Below, in pieces: positions 16,628 through 25,034 of a stretch of 64,000 bases of DNA. The notes beneath the pieces were generated by a model. The model ran no database searches and was not told the origin of the DNA. It saw only the letters and a program-made list of their open reading frames with translations. How positions within the stretch are numbered: the stretch's first letter is position 1; the number at the start of each line of letters is the position of its first letter. Source of the stretch: AC-56 sp963798705 (GTDB lineage Bacteria; Actinomycetota; Thermoleophilia; Solirubrobacterales; 70-9); NCBI GenBank assembly GCA_963798705.1, contig CAWCTW010000005.1:1612001-1676000 (forward strand). Reading direction: 5' to 3'. The position numbers were made by a program, and so were the translations under genes.

Positions 16628-17099
16628 TGAGCTTGACCGGCGAGAAGGCCGAGCTCGGCTCGACGTAGAAGCGCACCCCGTCGCGCTCCTCGATCGCCGT
16701 CACGGCCCGCTCGCGCCCGCGCCAGGCGAGGGCGTTGAGTATCGCGAACCCAGCGCCCACCCCCGTCACCTGCGGCCAGATCCAGGCCAGCGCGCCGGCG
16801 ACGATGGCGAACGCTCCGATCGGCCACAGTCGCTGGAAGGCGATGCGCCCGGCGCCCTCGGTCGGCAGCGAGGTGGACGTCCGCGCCGCGGCCAGCCCGC
16901 GCCCCATCGCCTCGGTGGCGCGGCCGGAGCCCCCCAGGACGATTCCGATGACGACCGCCATGAGCCACCAGCCGCCGGCGAGGTAGATGGTCGTGTAATC
17001 GGCGTCCTGGTTGGCGGCGACCACGGTCAGCAGGCCCAGCACGGACGCAGCGCCGCCGATCAGCAGCACCGTGAGGCGGAGCAGGTCGACGAACAGCAT
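16554..17099 (-). CDS. Four-TM membrane protein, unknown function
   Basis: 181 residues. Four hydrophobic segments are visible: ~5-28 (LLRLTVLLIGGAASVLGLLTV), ~38-57 (YLAGGWWLMAVVIGIVLGG), ~93-110 and ~112-125. The C terminus is soluble with a Pro-rich tail. ATG 17099 overlaps the stop of otsB (ATGA), so translation is coupled to the trehalose phosphatase, but I recognise no family linking it to trehalose. Its 3' end overlaps the MFS gene by 74 bp. Confidence 0.75.
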   Translation of the reverse strand: MLFVDLLRLTVLLIGGAASVLGLLTVVAANQDADYTTIYLAGGWWLMAVVIGIVLGGSGRATEAMGRGLAAARTSTSLPTEGAGRIAFQRLWPIGAFAIVAGALAWIWPQVTGVGAGFAILNALAWRGRERAVTAIEERDGVRFYVEPSSAFSPVKLIRTPGLGRDRIPAGHPPPPPPATG

Positions 17100-17938
17100 C
17101 AGCCTTCGCCCTCCTCGCCCGCCGGCTCGGCGAGTGCCCTCAGCACCTCGAGGAAGCCGTCAGGACCCTGAACGACGGCATCGGCGCGCTCGGCCAGCTC
17201 GGGCGGTGCCTCCGCGGAGAGGACGCCGATGCGCACCGCGGCCCGCAGCCTCTCCGACTCGGCCAGGCGGCCGAGAGCGGTGAATGCGTCCAAGTCGCCG
17301 CGGTCGTCTCCCCCGAACAGCGCGAGCTCCACCGGCCGCTCGGCCAGGAGGCGCTTGACCGCGGTCCCCTTGTCGATGTCCGCGACGGGCCGGACCTCCA
17401 GCACCTTGCGCCCCCGGTGGGGGGCCAGACCCGCCGCCCGGGCCGAGCTCGCGATCCGCTGCGCGTAGCGCTCCGCCGCGATCTCGTCCCAGGCACCGCG
17501 CCAGTGGAGCGCCTGGATCGGGCCCTTGCTCTCGAGCCTCAGGCCTGCCGCGCTGACCGCCTCGGCATCCAGCTCCCGCACGAAGTCCCGCGCGCTGCTC
17601 ACGTCGCCGGCGACCGCCGGATCGAGCTCGGGATCGCTCGCACCCGGGCGCAGGAGCTCCAACCCGTGGTTGCCCGAATAGACCAGCTCCTCCACGCCGA
17701 CGATCCAGCGCGCCTCCAGCGCCTGCCGGCCCGTCACGCAGGCGACGAGCGCGTAGCGGCCTGCCAGGCGCCTCAGGACCTCGCGCGCCTGCTCGGGCAC
17801 GGCGGCGTCCTCGGGATCCGGAACGATCGGGGCGAGGGTCCCGTCGATGTCGCAGAGCAATGCGGAGGCCGACGGGGCGGCGCGAAGCGGCGCGATCAAG
17901 TCCGCCAGCGGCGCCGTGGCACCTGGCGCTTCGCTCAC
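17099..17938 (-). CDS. otsB: Trehalose-6-phosphate phosphatase
   Basis: 279 residues from GTG 17938. The longer ORF to 18076 would run through the divergent TauE promoter and gene, so it is rejected. HAD motif I is LLCDIDGTLAPIV (D30, D32); VACVTGRQALEARWIVG and YSGNHGLELL are the OtsB-specific blocks, and FGGDDRGDLDAFTAL is the acidic motif III/IV. It dephosphorylates trehalose-6-phosphate to the osmoprotectant trehalose. No trehalose-phosphate synthase is in the window. It is coupled to the downstream membrane protein through an ATGA overlap. Confidence 0.9.
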   Translation of the reverse strand: MSEAPGATAPLADLIAPLRAAPSASALLCDIDGTLAPIVPDPEDAAVPEQAREVLRRLAGRYALVACVTGRQALEARWIVGVEELVYSGNHGLELLRPGASDPELDPAVAGDVSSARDFVRELDAEAVSAAGLRLESKGPIQALHWRGAWDEIAAERYAQRIASSARAAGLAPHRGRKVLEVRPVADIDKGTAVKRLLAERPVELALFGGDDRGDLDAFTALGRLAESERLRAAVRIGVLSAEAPPELAERADAVVQGPDGFLEVLRALAEPAGEEGEG

Positions 17939-17984
17939 TCGCCGATGGTTGTCGCCGGCCGCATGGCCACTAGTATCGCCGCCC

Positions 17985-18344
17985 GTGGCGCGGGATCGAT
18001 TCCTGAAGCTCTTGGCGATCGGCACCGCGGGCGGGGTGTTCAGCGGCCTGTTCGGGGTCGGCGGGGGAACGATCATCGTCCCGCTCCTGATCTTCTGGCT
18101 GGCCTACGGGGAGCGAGAGGCGGCCGGAACCAGCCTGGCCGCGATCGTGATCATCGCCGCCTACGGCGCCATCGCGCAGGCCCTGTACGGCAACGTCGAC
18201 CCAGCCAACGCCGCGATCGTCGGAGTTCCCGCGCTGGCCGGAATCGTCGTCGGCGCGGCCGTTCAACAGCGAATCCCCGAGCGGGTTGTCGCGCTCCTCT
18301 TCGCCGCGCTTCTGGTCGCGACGGCCGCGGAGCTGATCTTCTGA
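17985..18344 (+). CDS. TauE/SafE-family half transporter, N-half
   Basis: 119 residues with about four hydrophobic segments, half the size of a normal TauE/SafE permease (~250 residues). It carries the first-repeat signature GVFSGLFGVGGGTIIVPLLI and the tract EAAGTSLAAIVIIAAYGA. Start GTG 17985 is 8 nt after TAGTAT (17971-17976) and has no SD, so it looks leaderless. The stop overlaps the next gene's ATG (TGATG). The family exports sulfite, sulfonates or related anions; substrate unknown here. Confidence 0.85.
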   Translation: MARDRFLKLLAIGTAGGVFSGLFGVGGGTIIVPLLIFWLAYGEREAAGTSLAAIVIIAAYGAIAQALYGNVDPANAAIVGVPALAGIVVGAAVQQRIPERVVALLFAALLVATAAELIF

Positions 18345-18715
18345 TGGAGTACGTGGCCGCGGGCGCGCTGGGGTTCCTGGGCGGGATGCTGGGAGGACTC
18401 GTCGGCGTGGGCGGCGGAGTCCTGTTCGTCCCGGCCCTCGTGATCTTCCTCGACCAGACGCAGGTCGAGGCGGAGTCGACCTCGCTGCTGGCGATCGTCT
18501 TCGTCGCCTCGCTGGGCGCCTACCGCCAGTACGGGTACGGCAACCTCCGGGTGCGCGACGCGCTCGTGATGGGAGGCGTCGCGGTGCTGGGTGTCGCGGG
18601 CGGGGTGGCGATCTCAAACGCGGTGTCCGGGCGCGCGCTCGAGCTCATGTTCGCCGCCCTCGCCCTGGTGATCGCTGCACAGCTCGTGCGCCGGGCGCTG
18701 GGGGGCCATACCTAG
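18344..18715 (+). CDS. TauE/SafE-family half transporter, C-half
   Basis: 123 residues with about four hydrophobic segments. It repeats the same signature (GGMLGGLVGVGGGVLFVPAL) and AESTSLLAIVFVASLGAYRQYGYGN. ATG 18344 overlaps the previous stop by one base, so the two halves are translated in tandem and probably assemble as a heterodimer equivalent to one full transporter. The two products are related but clearly diverged, which argues against a recent frameshift splitting a single gene. Confidence 0.85.
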   Translation: MEYVAAGALGFLGGMLGGLVGVGGGVLFVPALVIFLDQTQVEAESTSLLAIVFVASLGAYRQYGYGNLRVRDALVMGGVAVLGVAGGVAISNAVSGRALELMFAALALVIAAQLVRRALGGHT

Positions 18716-18748
18716 GTCAGCGAGATCCTCCACGTCGAACGGCGCATT

Positions 18749-18780
18749 TGTCGGTCTGAGGCCGACATACGCACCACTCG
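18749..18780 (+). repeat. Short dispersed repeat, copy 1 (hairpin + 12-mer)
   Basis: TGTCGG (18749-18754) / CCGACA (18762-18767) forms a hairpin, followed by the 12-mer ACGCACCACTCG (18769-18780). The same hairpin-12-mer layout recurs at 35646-35677. It lies in the non-coding gap between two convergent genes, the second TauE half and the HD exonuclease. Confidence 0.6.
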
Positions 18781-18807
18781 GTGCTTCGTCGCCTCTCGGG
18801 CCTCCTC

Positions 18808-19731
18808 TCAATGCCCGTGCTCCAAGGCCCCCTTGACGGACGCATCCAGCGCGTTCAGGCGGTAGAGGGCCAGCGCCTCGGGCGAGTCGAAGCCGCGGCC
18901 GGACGATCCTCCACCACCGGCTCGGCCTGGGCCCGCATCCGGCCCGTGGTGTGAGAGCACGCAGTTCATGAGGGGTAGGCGGCGCTCCGCGGGGAGCTCG
19001 TCCGCGGCCTCCGCGATGAGCTGGGCTCCGATCGCCAGATGCCCGAGCATCCGCCCCTCGTCGCTCAGCTCGAAGCGGGCTCCGTAGGTGAACTCGCGCG
19101 CCTTGCCGACGTCGTGGAGCAGCGCCGCGGCCATCAGCAGGTCGGAGTCCAGGCGCGGGTGGAGCTGGCAGATTTCGCCGACGAGAGTACCGACGGACAC
19201 GGTGTGCTCCAGTAGCCCGCCCAGGTAGGCGTGATGGCCGGCCCTCGTGCAGGGAGCGCGGCGAAACTCCTCCGCCACGGGGCCCCCCAGCAAGAGGCGC
19301 TCGACCGGCCGCCGCAGGCCGGGATCGTGCACCTCGCGGACGAGGTGCTCCAGAAAGCCCTCGAGCTCCTCGGCCGAGCGGTAGGCGGCGGGCAGGAACT
19401 CCGCCGGTTCGAACGATCCGGGATCGAGCCGCCGGACGTCGTCGAGCTCGGCCACGATCTCGCCTCGAAAGCGCTCGATCCGCCCGCGTGCCCGTACCGC
19501 GTCGCCGCTCTCGAAGCGCAGGCCGATCCGATCTGCCTCGCGGAACACCCGTGCGGGGAGGGTGCCAGTGCGGTCACGGAGCTCCAACGACAGGTAGGAG
19601 CCACCGTTCCGCGCGGTCAGGCGGTCCTTGCGCAGGCACGCGAAGCGCCCCTCGAACCGGCGGCCCGGCCGCAGGTCGGCGATCGCGGTCGCGTCGTCCG
19701 TAGTCGCCGCTTGGGCCACAGCCGCTTCCAT
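18808..19731 (-). CDS. YhaM-like HD-domain 3'-5' exoribonuclease, paralog 1
   Basis: 307 residues from ATG 19731 (MEAAVAQ). An N-terminal OB fold (ADLRPGRRFEGRFACLRKDR... VRARGRIERFRGEIVAELDDVRRLDP) precedes an HD phosphohydrolase domain: AGHHAYLGGLLEHTVSVGTLVGEI and MAAALLHDVGKARE, with the HD metal pair in LLHDVGK and a later LSHHG. OB+HD is the YhaM/CbfA architecture, which removes 3' nucleotides from RNA (and DNA) with Mn2+. A second protein with the same architecture is at 52994-54040. The divergent PAC2 gene starts 72 bp away. Confidence 0.85.
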   Translation of the reverse strand: MEAAVAQAATTDDATAIADLRPGRRFEGRFACLRKDRLTARNGGSYLSLELRDRTGTLPARVFREADRIGLRFESGDAVRARGRIERFRGEIVAELDDVRRLDPGSFEPAEFLPAAYRSAEELEGFLEHLVREVHDPGLRRPVERLLLGGPVAEEFRRAPCTRAGHHAYLGGLLEHTVSVGTLVGEICQLHPRLDSDLLMAAALLHDVGKAREFTYGARFELSDEGRMLGHLAIGAQLIAEAADELPAERRLPLMNCVLSHHGPDAGPGRAGGGGSSGRGFDSPEALALYRLNALDASVKGALEHGH

Positions 19732-19803
19732 GCCCCGATGGTGAACGCGGCGCCGGACGCCCACCCGCGCGGCGGCCCCCGGCGACCCAATAGGCTCGCG
19801 GGC

Positions 19804-20673
19804 GTGGATCCGGTCCTGTGGGAAGGGGAGATGCCCGAGCTGCGCTCGCCCACGCTGGTCTGCGCGTTCACGGGCTGGAACGACGCGGCGAGCGCCGCGA
19901 CCACGGCCCTGGAGGCGGTGGCGGCGTCGCTCGACTCCGCAGTCGTCGCGAGGATCGACCCCGAGGAGTTCTACGACTTCCAGGTCAACCGGCCCACGAT
20001 CCGTCTCCATGAGGGTGAGACGCGCGAGATCGACTGGCCCGCCAACACGCTGCTGTCGGTGCAGGTGCCATCTGCGGAGCGCGATCTGGTTCTCCTCAGC
20101 GGCGTCGAGCCCAACATCCGCTGGCGGACCTTCGCGGACTCGATCGTCGCCGCCGCGGCACGTCTCGGCGTCGAGATGATCGTCTCGCTCGGTGCGCTGA
20201 TGGCGGACGTCGCCCACACCCGCCCCGTTCCCATCACCGGCCTGGCGTCGGATCCCGAGCTCGTCGATCAACTCGGGATGAGCCGCTCGAGCTACGAGGG
20301 GCCCACCGGCATCGTGGGCGTTGTCCACGATGCCTGCCGGCGCCAGGGGATGACCTCGGCGAGCCTGTGGGCGGCGGTCCCGCACTACGTGGCGGCGGTG
20401 CCCAACCCCAAGGCGGCACTCGCGCTGCTCCGCCGGCTCGAGGGTCTCACGGGAATCGCGGTCGAGGCCTCCGAGCTGGAGGACGCCTCCGAGCGCTTCA
20501 CCGAGCAGGTCGACCAGGCGGTCTCGGCGAATCCCGAGATCGAGGAGCTCGTCACCAATCTCGAGGCCTCCCAGGAAGAGGACTACGAGGTCAGCCAGAA
20601 CATGCCGTCCGCCGACGACATCGCGCAGGAGTTCCAGCAGTTCCTGCGCCAGCGCGGCAAGGACAAGAACTAG
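19804..20673 (+). CDS. PAC2-family protein (proteasome assembly chaperone-like)
   Basis: 289 residues from GTG 19804, 7 nt after TAGGCT (19791-19796) and without SD. ATG 19831 is an alternative with a purine-rich tract just before it. The start PELRSPTLVCAFTGWNDAASAATTAL is typical of PAC2 proteins, followed by EEFYDFQVNRPTI and GALMADVAHTRPVPITG. PAC2 chaperones assist 20S proteasome assembly in eukaryotes and archaea; actinobacterial relatives are common but their partners are poorly defined. The C-terminal ~60 residues are Glu/Gln-rich helical (EASQEEDYEVSQ). Its 3' end overlaps the convergent helicase gene by 83 bp. Confidence 0.85.
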   Translation: MDPVLWEGEMPELRSPTLVCAFTGWNDAASAATTALEAVAASLDSAVVARIDPEEFYDFQVNRPTIRLHEGETREIDWPANTLLSVQVPSAERDLVLLSGVEPNIRWRTFADSIVAAAARLGVEMIVSLGALMADVAHTRPVPITGLASDPELVDQLGMSRSSYEGPTGIVGVVHDACRRQGMTSASLWAAVPHYVAAVPNPKAALALLRRLEGLTGIAVEASELEDASERFTEQVDQAVSANPEIEELVTNLEASQEEDYEVSQNMPSADDIAQEFQQFLRQRGKDKN

Positions 20674-23600
20674 GCTGTCTGACCGGAAATCTACGCCTCC
20701 GGGCCGGGCAGATCAGGCGGTAGTCGCACCAGGAGCAGATCTCATACGACGGGCGGGGCTCGAAGTCCTGGCCCTCGATCCCGGCTCCGACCTCGAGCAC
20801 GGTCCGCTCGACCCGCTCGGCGTCGTCAGGGGAAGCCGGCACCTCGACGCGCTCGTCCTCGAGCACGTACCAGTAGCTGCCGGCATCGGCCTCCACCTGC
20901 CACGCGGACCGCGCGGCGAGACGGTATAGAGCGAGCTGCACGTCGTCGCCCCCGCCGGCCCGCGGCTCGCCGGTCTTGTAGTCGATGAGCTCATAGCCGC
21001 CGTCGTCCCGCCTGTCGACGCGGTCCACGCGGCCCCTGAGCTGGTGGTCGCCGATCGCGAACGAGAACCCGCGCTCGAGCCAGACCGGGCTCGAGGAGGC
21101 CGTGCGATGGCGCTCGTGGTAGCGGGCGAGCGCCGCGACGGCCCGGTCTCGGTATTGAAGCTCATCGTCGGAGGACCCGAAGCCGGTCCGGCGCCAGCCG
21201 GCCTCGAACAGGAACAGCAGTCGATCGAGGCTCCCGGCGGGTCCGGATCCGGCCCCGGATGCCGGACTCGGTCGGCTCAGCGCGTCCGCCTTCATCGCCT
21301 CCGTATGGAAGCGCTCGAGAACCTGGTGGATCAGGATCCCGAACCGCTGGTTGATGGTCGGCTCCCTGGGGATGGCGAAGACCCGCGCGAACTTGTACTT
21401 GAGGGGACAGGTCCGGTAGAGGTCGATGTCCGACGCCGACAGGGCCAGGCCGTCGCCGCGCCGCGGGATGAACTGCTCGAGCGACGGCTCCCTGCGGGCG
21501 GCCACCAGCTCGCGCCGGGCGGACGCGTCCCGCTCCTCGGCCACTACGTACTCGTCCAGCGCCGACGCCTCCAGCGCAGCACGCTGCTCCGCCGAGGCGG
21601 CGCGGCCGAGCAGCTCGTTGAGCGCCGAGATCGTCTCGGCGGCCGGCTCAGCGCCGGGGCGCTGCACGAGCGCCGCGAGCTTGATCAGCTCCATGTAGCG
21701 GGCCACCGCCTGTGTCACGTCCTCGGCCGTGTCGAGACGCATCTCCGAGAGTGCGGCGCCGGCGCGCCACGACGATTCGAGCACCTCGTCGCGGAGCATC
21801 CTGTAGGTGGAGTGCAGGCCCTCGGCCGGACCGAACAGCTCCTCCTCGTGGATCTCCTCCTCGGCCCCCAGGGAAGCCCGGGCCGCCTCGTAGAACGGGG
21901 ACGGGGCGACCTGGCCGTCGGCGGTCTGCTCGGGCCAGGACATCACCAGCCCCCGCTTGGCACGCGTCATCGACAGGTAGGCGAGGCGCGCCCTGGCGGC
22001 CCTGGTCGCTTGGTCGGCGTCCGCGTCGACGACCTGCCCCGGCAGCAGACTCCGGGGGAGCCACCCGGCCGCGGAGTCCCGGGGAGCGATGGCGCCGCGG
22101 TGAAGCCCCAGCACGTAGGTGTGCTCGAACTCGAGCCCCTTGACCTGCTCGGGCTCGGCGAGCACGACGGAGCCTCCGGGCGCGGTCGCCGCGTCGTCTG
22201 GATCGAGTTCCCCGGCGTCCGCCACAGCGGTGAGATGCCTGACGAAGTCCCGCACCGATCCCCGGGGCTCACGGCGGGTCCAGGCGGCGGCGAGCTCGGA
22301 CAGCCGTGAGAGGCTCTGAAGGCGCTCGGCGGCCTCCGGCGTCGCGACGAACAGGCGGTGGCGTCGCAGGCCGATGCGCTCGATCAACCGCCGCACGAAG
22401 ACGTCCGCCCGCATCTCCTCCATCGCGGCGGAGGCCGACCGCTGCAGCTTCAGGAAGGCCTTGATGCGGTCACGGGCCTCGGGCGGGAGCTGCGGGCTGT
22501 CGAGAGCCGCGTCAAGCGCCGAGATCATGTCGAGCTTGCGGCGCCGGGCGATCGCGGTGCAGCGCGCGAGGTCGATCGAGCGCAGCTCCACCGGTGGCCG
22601 CGTCAGGGCGCGGACCACGGCGGCGCTGTCGGTGGGATCGGCGAGCATCCGCAGCCAGGCGAGGACGTCGCGCACCTCGGGGCGCTGGAAGAGCGCGGCG
22701 TCGCCGGCGAACCGGAACGGGACCGTGCGCTCCTCGAGGGCCGCGGCGACGAGTCGGGCCTCCCGCCAGCCCGCGCCCACGATCACGCAAACGGCCTCGG
22801 GACGCACCTCTCCCGCGGCGAGCAGGTGCTCGATCTCCCGGGCGGTCGCCTGCGCCTCGGCCCGCTCGCTCGTGCAGCGCCAGAAGCGAACCCACGACTC
22901 CGTGCCGCCCGCGCCGCCGGGGTGCTCGGGGCCGGCGTGCCCGGCGAGCCCAGCCACCGCCGAGGCGGCACGGGCGACGTCGGCGCCGAAGCGAAGCGGG
23001 CGCTCCAGTGCCACCTGCTCCGCCTGGGGGTAGCGCTCGGCGAACGAGGGTCCGGGATCCACCGCGGCGGCGGGCGGGCGGCGGATCGACTGCCCGATAT
23101 CACACGCGCACACCAGGTTGCCGTGCTCGGCGACGGCGGCGATCAGCGCCCGATGGGCTGCGCCGGCGTCCTCGAGCTCGTCGACCATGACGAAGCGAAA
23201 CCTGCCGGAGATCTCGCTGCGGACATCACGCCGCTCGCGAAGAAGGCGCTCGAGCTCGGTCACCAGATCGCCTCCGTCGAGGCTTCCGTTCTCGCGCAGA
23301 ATCCGGTCGTGGCCCGCGTAGAGGTCCGCGAATTCCCGCTCGCGCCGGGCTCGCTCGCGCTCCTGCACGCCCGGAGCCTCGCGCTCGCGCTCCTCCGCCC
23401 AGTCGCGAAGCCTGCCTGGGCTGATTCCCTCGGCCTTGAGGGCATCGATGCGGCGGAGGAGTCGCGCCAGCAGCCCGGCGGGGTTGCCGCGGATCTCGTG
23501 ACGGCGAAGCGACAGCTCGTCGAGATGGTCGAGCAGCAGAGCGAGCCTGTCGGCCACCCTGACGGTCGCGAAGAACGGATCGAGACCGGCCTCCAACGCG

Positions 23601-23908
23601 TACTCGCTCAGGAGGCGCTGGGCCACCGACTCGTACGTGGCGATCCAGAGCTCCTCGTAGGGCGGCTCGACGAGTGCCCCCGCGCGAGCGCGCAGCCGCG
23701 TTGCCCCTGCCCGGGAGCGGGTGAGCGTCAGCACGCGCTGGGGCTCCGTGCCGTCGGCGTTGAGGCTCTCCAGGCGACGTGCGAGCACCTCGCTGCGGCC
23801 GGACCCCGCCGGTCCCGAGACGAGCAGCGGGCCCCGGCGGTGCCGGACAACCCGCGATTGCGCATCCGTCAGGTCCGGCCTGGCCTCCGGTGCGCCCTCT
23901 CCCTCCAC
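20591..23908 (-). CDS. UvrD-like helicase/RecB-type nuclease fusion (AdnA/AddB-like) with altered Walker A
   Basis: 1105 residues. The motor is at ~1-700. Motif I is GPAGSGRSEVL, with Arg where the catalytic Lys of GxGK(S/T) should be; motif II is MVDELEDAG (usually DExQD); later motifs are EQVKGLEFEHTYVLGLHRG and RLAYLSMTRAKRGLVMSW. The C-terminal PD-(D/E)XK nuclease (GRVDRVDRRDDGGYELIDYKTGE) is flanked by a Cys in YRTCPLKYKFAR and the trio ICSWCDYRLIC, as in Fe-S AddB/AdnA nucleases. The motor may be structural while a partner drives translocation; no partner is adjacent. GTG 23908 follows TAGCGT by 7 nt. The last ~27 residues overlap the PAC2 gene and look unlike the family. Confidence 0.85.
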   Translation of the reverse strand: MEGEGAPEARPDLTDAQSRVVRHRRGPLLVSGPAGSGRSEVLARRLESLNADGTEPQRVLTLTRSRAGATRLRARAGALVEPPYEELWIATYESVAQRLLSEYALEAGLDPFFATVRVADRLALLLDHLDELSLRRHEIRGNPAGLLARLLRRIDALKAEGISPGRLRDWAEEREREAPGVQERERARREREFADLYAGHDRILRENGSLDGGDLVTELERLLRERRDVRSEISGRFRFVMVDELEDAGAAHRALIAAVAEHGNLVCACDIGQSIRRPPAAAVDPGPSFAERYPQAEQVALERPLRFGADVARAASAVAGLAGHAGPEHPGGAGGTESWVRFWRCTSERAEAQATAREIEHLLAAGEVRPEAVCVIVGAGWREARLVAAALEERTVPFRFAGDAALFQRPEVRDVLAWLRMLADPTDSAAVVRALTRPPVELRSIDLARCTAIARRRKLDMISALDAALDSPQLPPEARDRIKAFLKLQRSASAAMEEMRADVFVRRLIERIGLRRHRLFVATPEAAERLQSLSRLSELAAAWTRREPRGSVRDFVRHLTAVADAGELDPDDAATAPGGSVVLAEPEQVKGLEFEHTYVLGLHRGAIAPRDSAAGWLPRSLLPGQVVDADADQATRAARARLAYLSMTRAKRGLVMSWPEQTADGQVAPSPFYEAARASLGAEEEIHEEELFGPAEGLHSTYRMLRDEVLESSWRAGAALSEMRLDTAEDVTQAVARYMELIKLAALVQRPGAEPAAETISALNELLGRAASAEQRAALEASALDEYVVAEERDASARRELVAARREPSLEQFIPRRGDGLALSASDIDLYRTCPLKYKFARVFAIPREPTINQRFGILIHQVLERFHTEAMKADALSRPSPASGAGSGPAGSLDRLLFLFEAGWRRTGFGSSDDELQYRDRAVAALARYHERHRTASSSPVWLERGFSFAIGDHQLRGRVDRVDRRDDGGYELIDYKTGEPRAGGGDDVQLALYRLAARSAWQVEADAGSYWYVLEDERVEVPASPDDAERVERTVLEVGAGIEGQDFEPRPSYEICSWCDYRLICPARRRRFPVRQPSSCPCRAGAGTAGTPARCRRRTACSG

Positions 23909-24035
23909 AGGCGTAACGCTAGCGCCTCCCCTGAGCGCTCCCTTGCGTCCGGCAACCGCTCATCTGGAGGGTTGATGGGGGTTAGGCGCGTGGGTGGGGG
24001 CGCCGAGGCCGAGCTGGGCGCCGCACGGGCCGAAA

Positions 24036-24056
24036 GCAGGTAGCAGCGCTACCTGC
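24036..24056. repeat. Perfect 9-bp hairpin in a divergent intergenic region
   Basis: GCAGGTAGC (24036-24044), 3-nt loop, GCTACCTGC (24048-24056). It lies in the 232-bp region between the helicase-nuclease and the IMPase-like gene, which are divergent, so a terminator role is unlikely. It is a candidate operator or transcribed stem-loop. The rest of 23909-24140 holds only promoter-like hexamers near each start. Confidence 0.55.
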
Positions 24057-24140
24057 GAGGACGTGGGTGGCGATCCAGCGACGGCCTGCGGCGTCATCCG
24101 CGTGCGTGGATAACCGACATCAGCCCTCTAGCATGGTGCG

Positions 24141-25034
24141 GTGGCGCGCAGGAAGACCTCCGAAGCGGCCCCGGGCGCCCCGCGGACTCCAGACGCGCTC
24201 GGCGCGGACTGGCTCGCGGCGTGCCGGCGCATGGTGCGTGCCCAGCGCGAGCTCTTCTCGGAAGAGCGCAGCATCGCGGCGAGAACCGTCTACGACGGCG
24301 TCGGCGAGGGCGGCGACCGCGCGCTCACGATCGATCGTCGCAGCGAGGACATCGTCTTCGCCGAGCTCGAGCGCCTGAACGATGAGGGCCACGAGTTCAG
24401 GGCGATCTCCGAGGAGCGCGGCGAGGTCGCTTTCGGCGACGCCGGCGCCTCCGTTTCGGTGATCATCGATCCCATCGACGGCTCGCTCAACGCGCGCCGC
24501 ATGCTGCCGTCCTTCTCGCTCAGCGTGGCCGTCGCGTCCGGACCGACGATGGCCGACGTGGAGGCGGCCTACGTCTACGACTTCGGCGCCTCGGAGGAGT
24601 ACTCCGCGCGTCGCGGCGACGGTGCGAGGCTCGACGGCGAGCCGCTTCGGGCCGAGGGCCCGGGGTTCGGCCTCGAGGTCGTTGGCATCGAGGGCGCCAA
24701 GCCCGAGCGCATGATCCCCGTGCTCGACGCGCTCAGCGGCAAGGCGTACCGGATTCGCTCCGTGGGCTCGATCGCGATCTCGCTCTGCTACGTGGCCGGC
24801 GGCCGGTTCGACGCAATGCTCACCGGCAGGGCCTCGCGCTCGGTCGACGCCGCCGCGGGGCAGCTGATCGCCCGCGAGGCCGGTGCTCAAGTGGCCCTCG
24901 CGGGCGCCGAGCTCGACGTCGGGCTCGACCTCGACGCCAGGTACCACGTCGCCGCCGCGCTGGACGACGAGATGCTCGCCACCGTCCTCGCAGCCCAGCG
25001 GTTCGCCGAGGCTCCCCCTGGCCCGAGTCGGTGA
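24141..25034 (+). CDS. Inositol monophosphatase-family phosphatase
   Basis: 297 residues. The FIG-superfamily metal site is present: EE pair at ~91-92 (AISEERG), DPIDGSLN (110-117, family consensus DPxDGTxN) and SVDAAAGQLI (usually WDxAA). The family dephosphorylates inositol phosphates, histidinol phosphate, NADP or fructose bisphosphate, and which applies here cannot be told. The departures from consensus (Ser for Thr, SVD for the W-D) suggest a diverged substrate. GTG 24141 is 6 nt after TAGCAT (24129-24134), consistent with a leaderless mRNA. The next gene overlaps by 4 nt (GTGA). Confidence 0.85.
   Translation: MARRKTSEAAPGAPRTPDALGADWLAACRRMVRAQRELFSEERSIAARTVYDGVGEGGDRALTIDRRSEDIVFAELERLNDEGHEFRAISEERGEVAFGDAGASVSVIIDPIDGSLNARRMLPSFSLSVAVASGPTMADVEAAYVYDFGASEEYSARRGDGARLDGEPLRAEGPGFGLEVVGIEGAKPERMIPVLDALSGKAYRIRSVGSIAISLCYVAGGRFDAMLTGRASRSVDAAAGQLIAREAGAQVALAGAELDVGLDLDARYHVAAALDDEMLATVLAAQRFAEAPPGPSR

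Noticed and set aside
17847..17984. Upstream extension of the first TauE half and of otsB into each other
   Set aside because: The two extensions overlap antisense; both genes have better GTG starts (17985 and 17938) and the TAGTAT promoter lies between.
18342..18346. Frameshift splitting one TauE gene
   Set aside because: Each half has its own start and balanced topology, and TGATG coupling is normal here, so I treat them as two genes.
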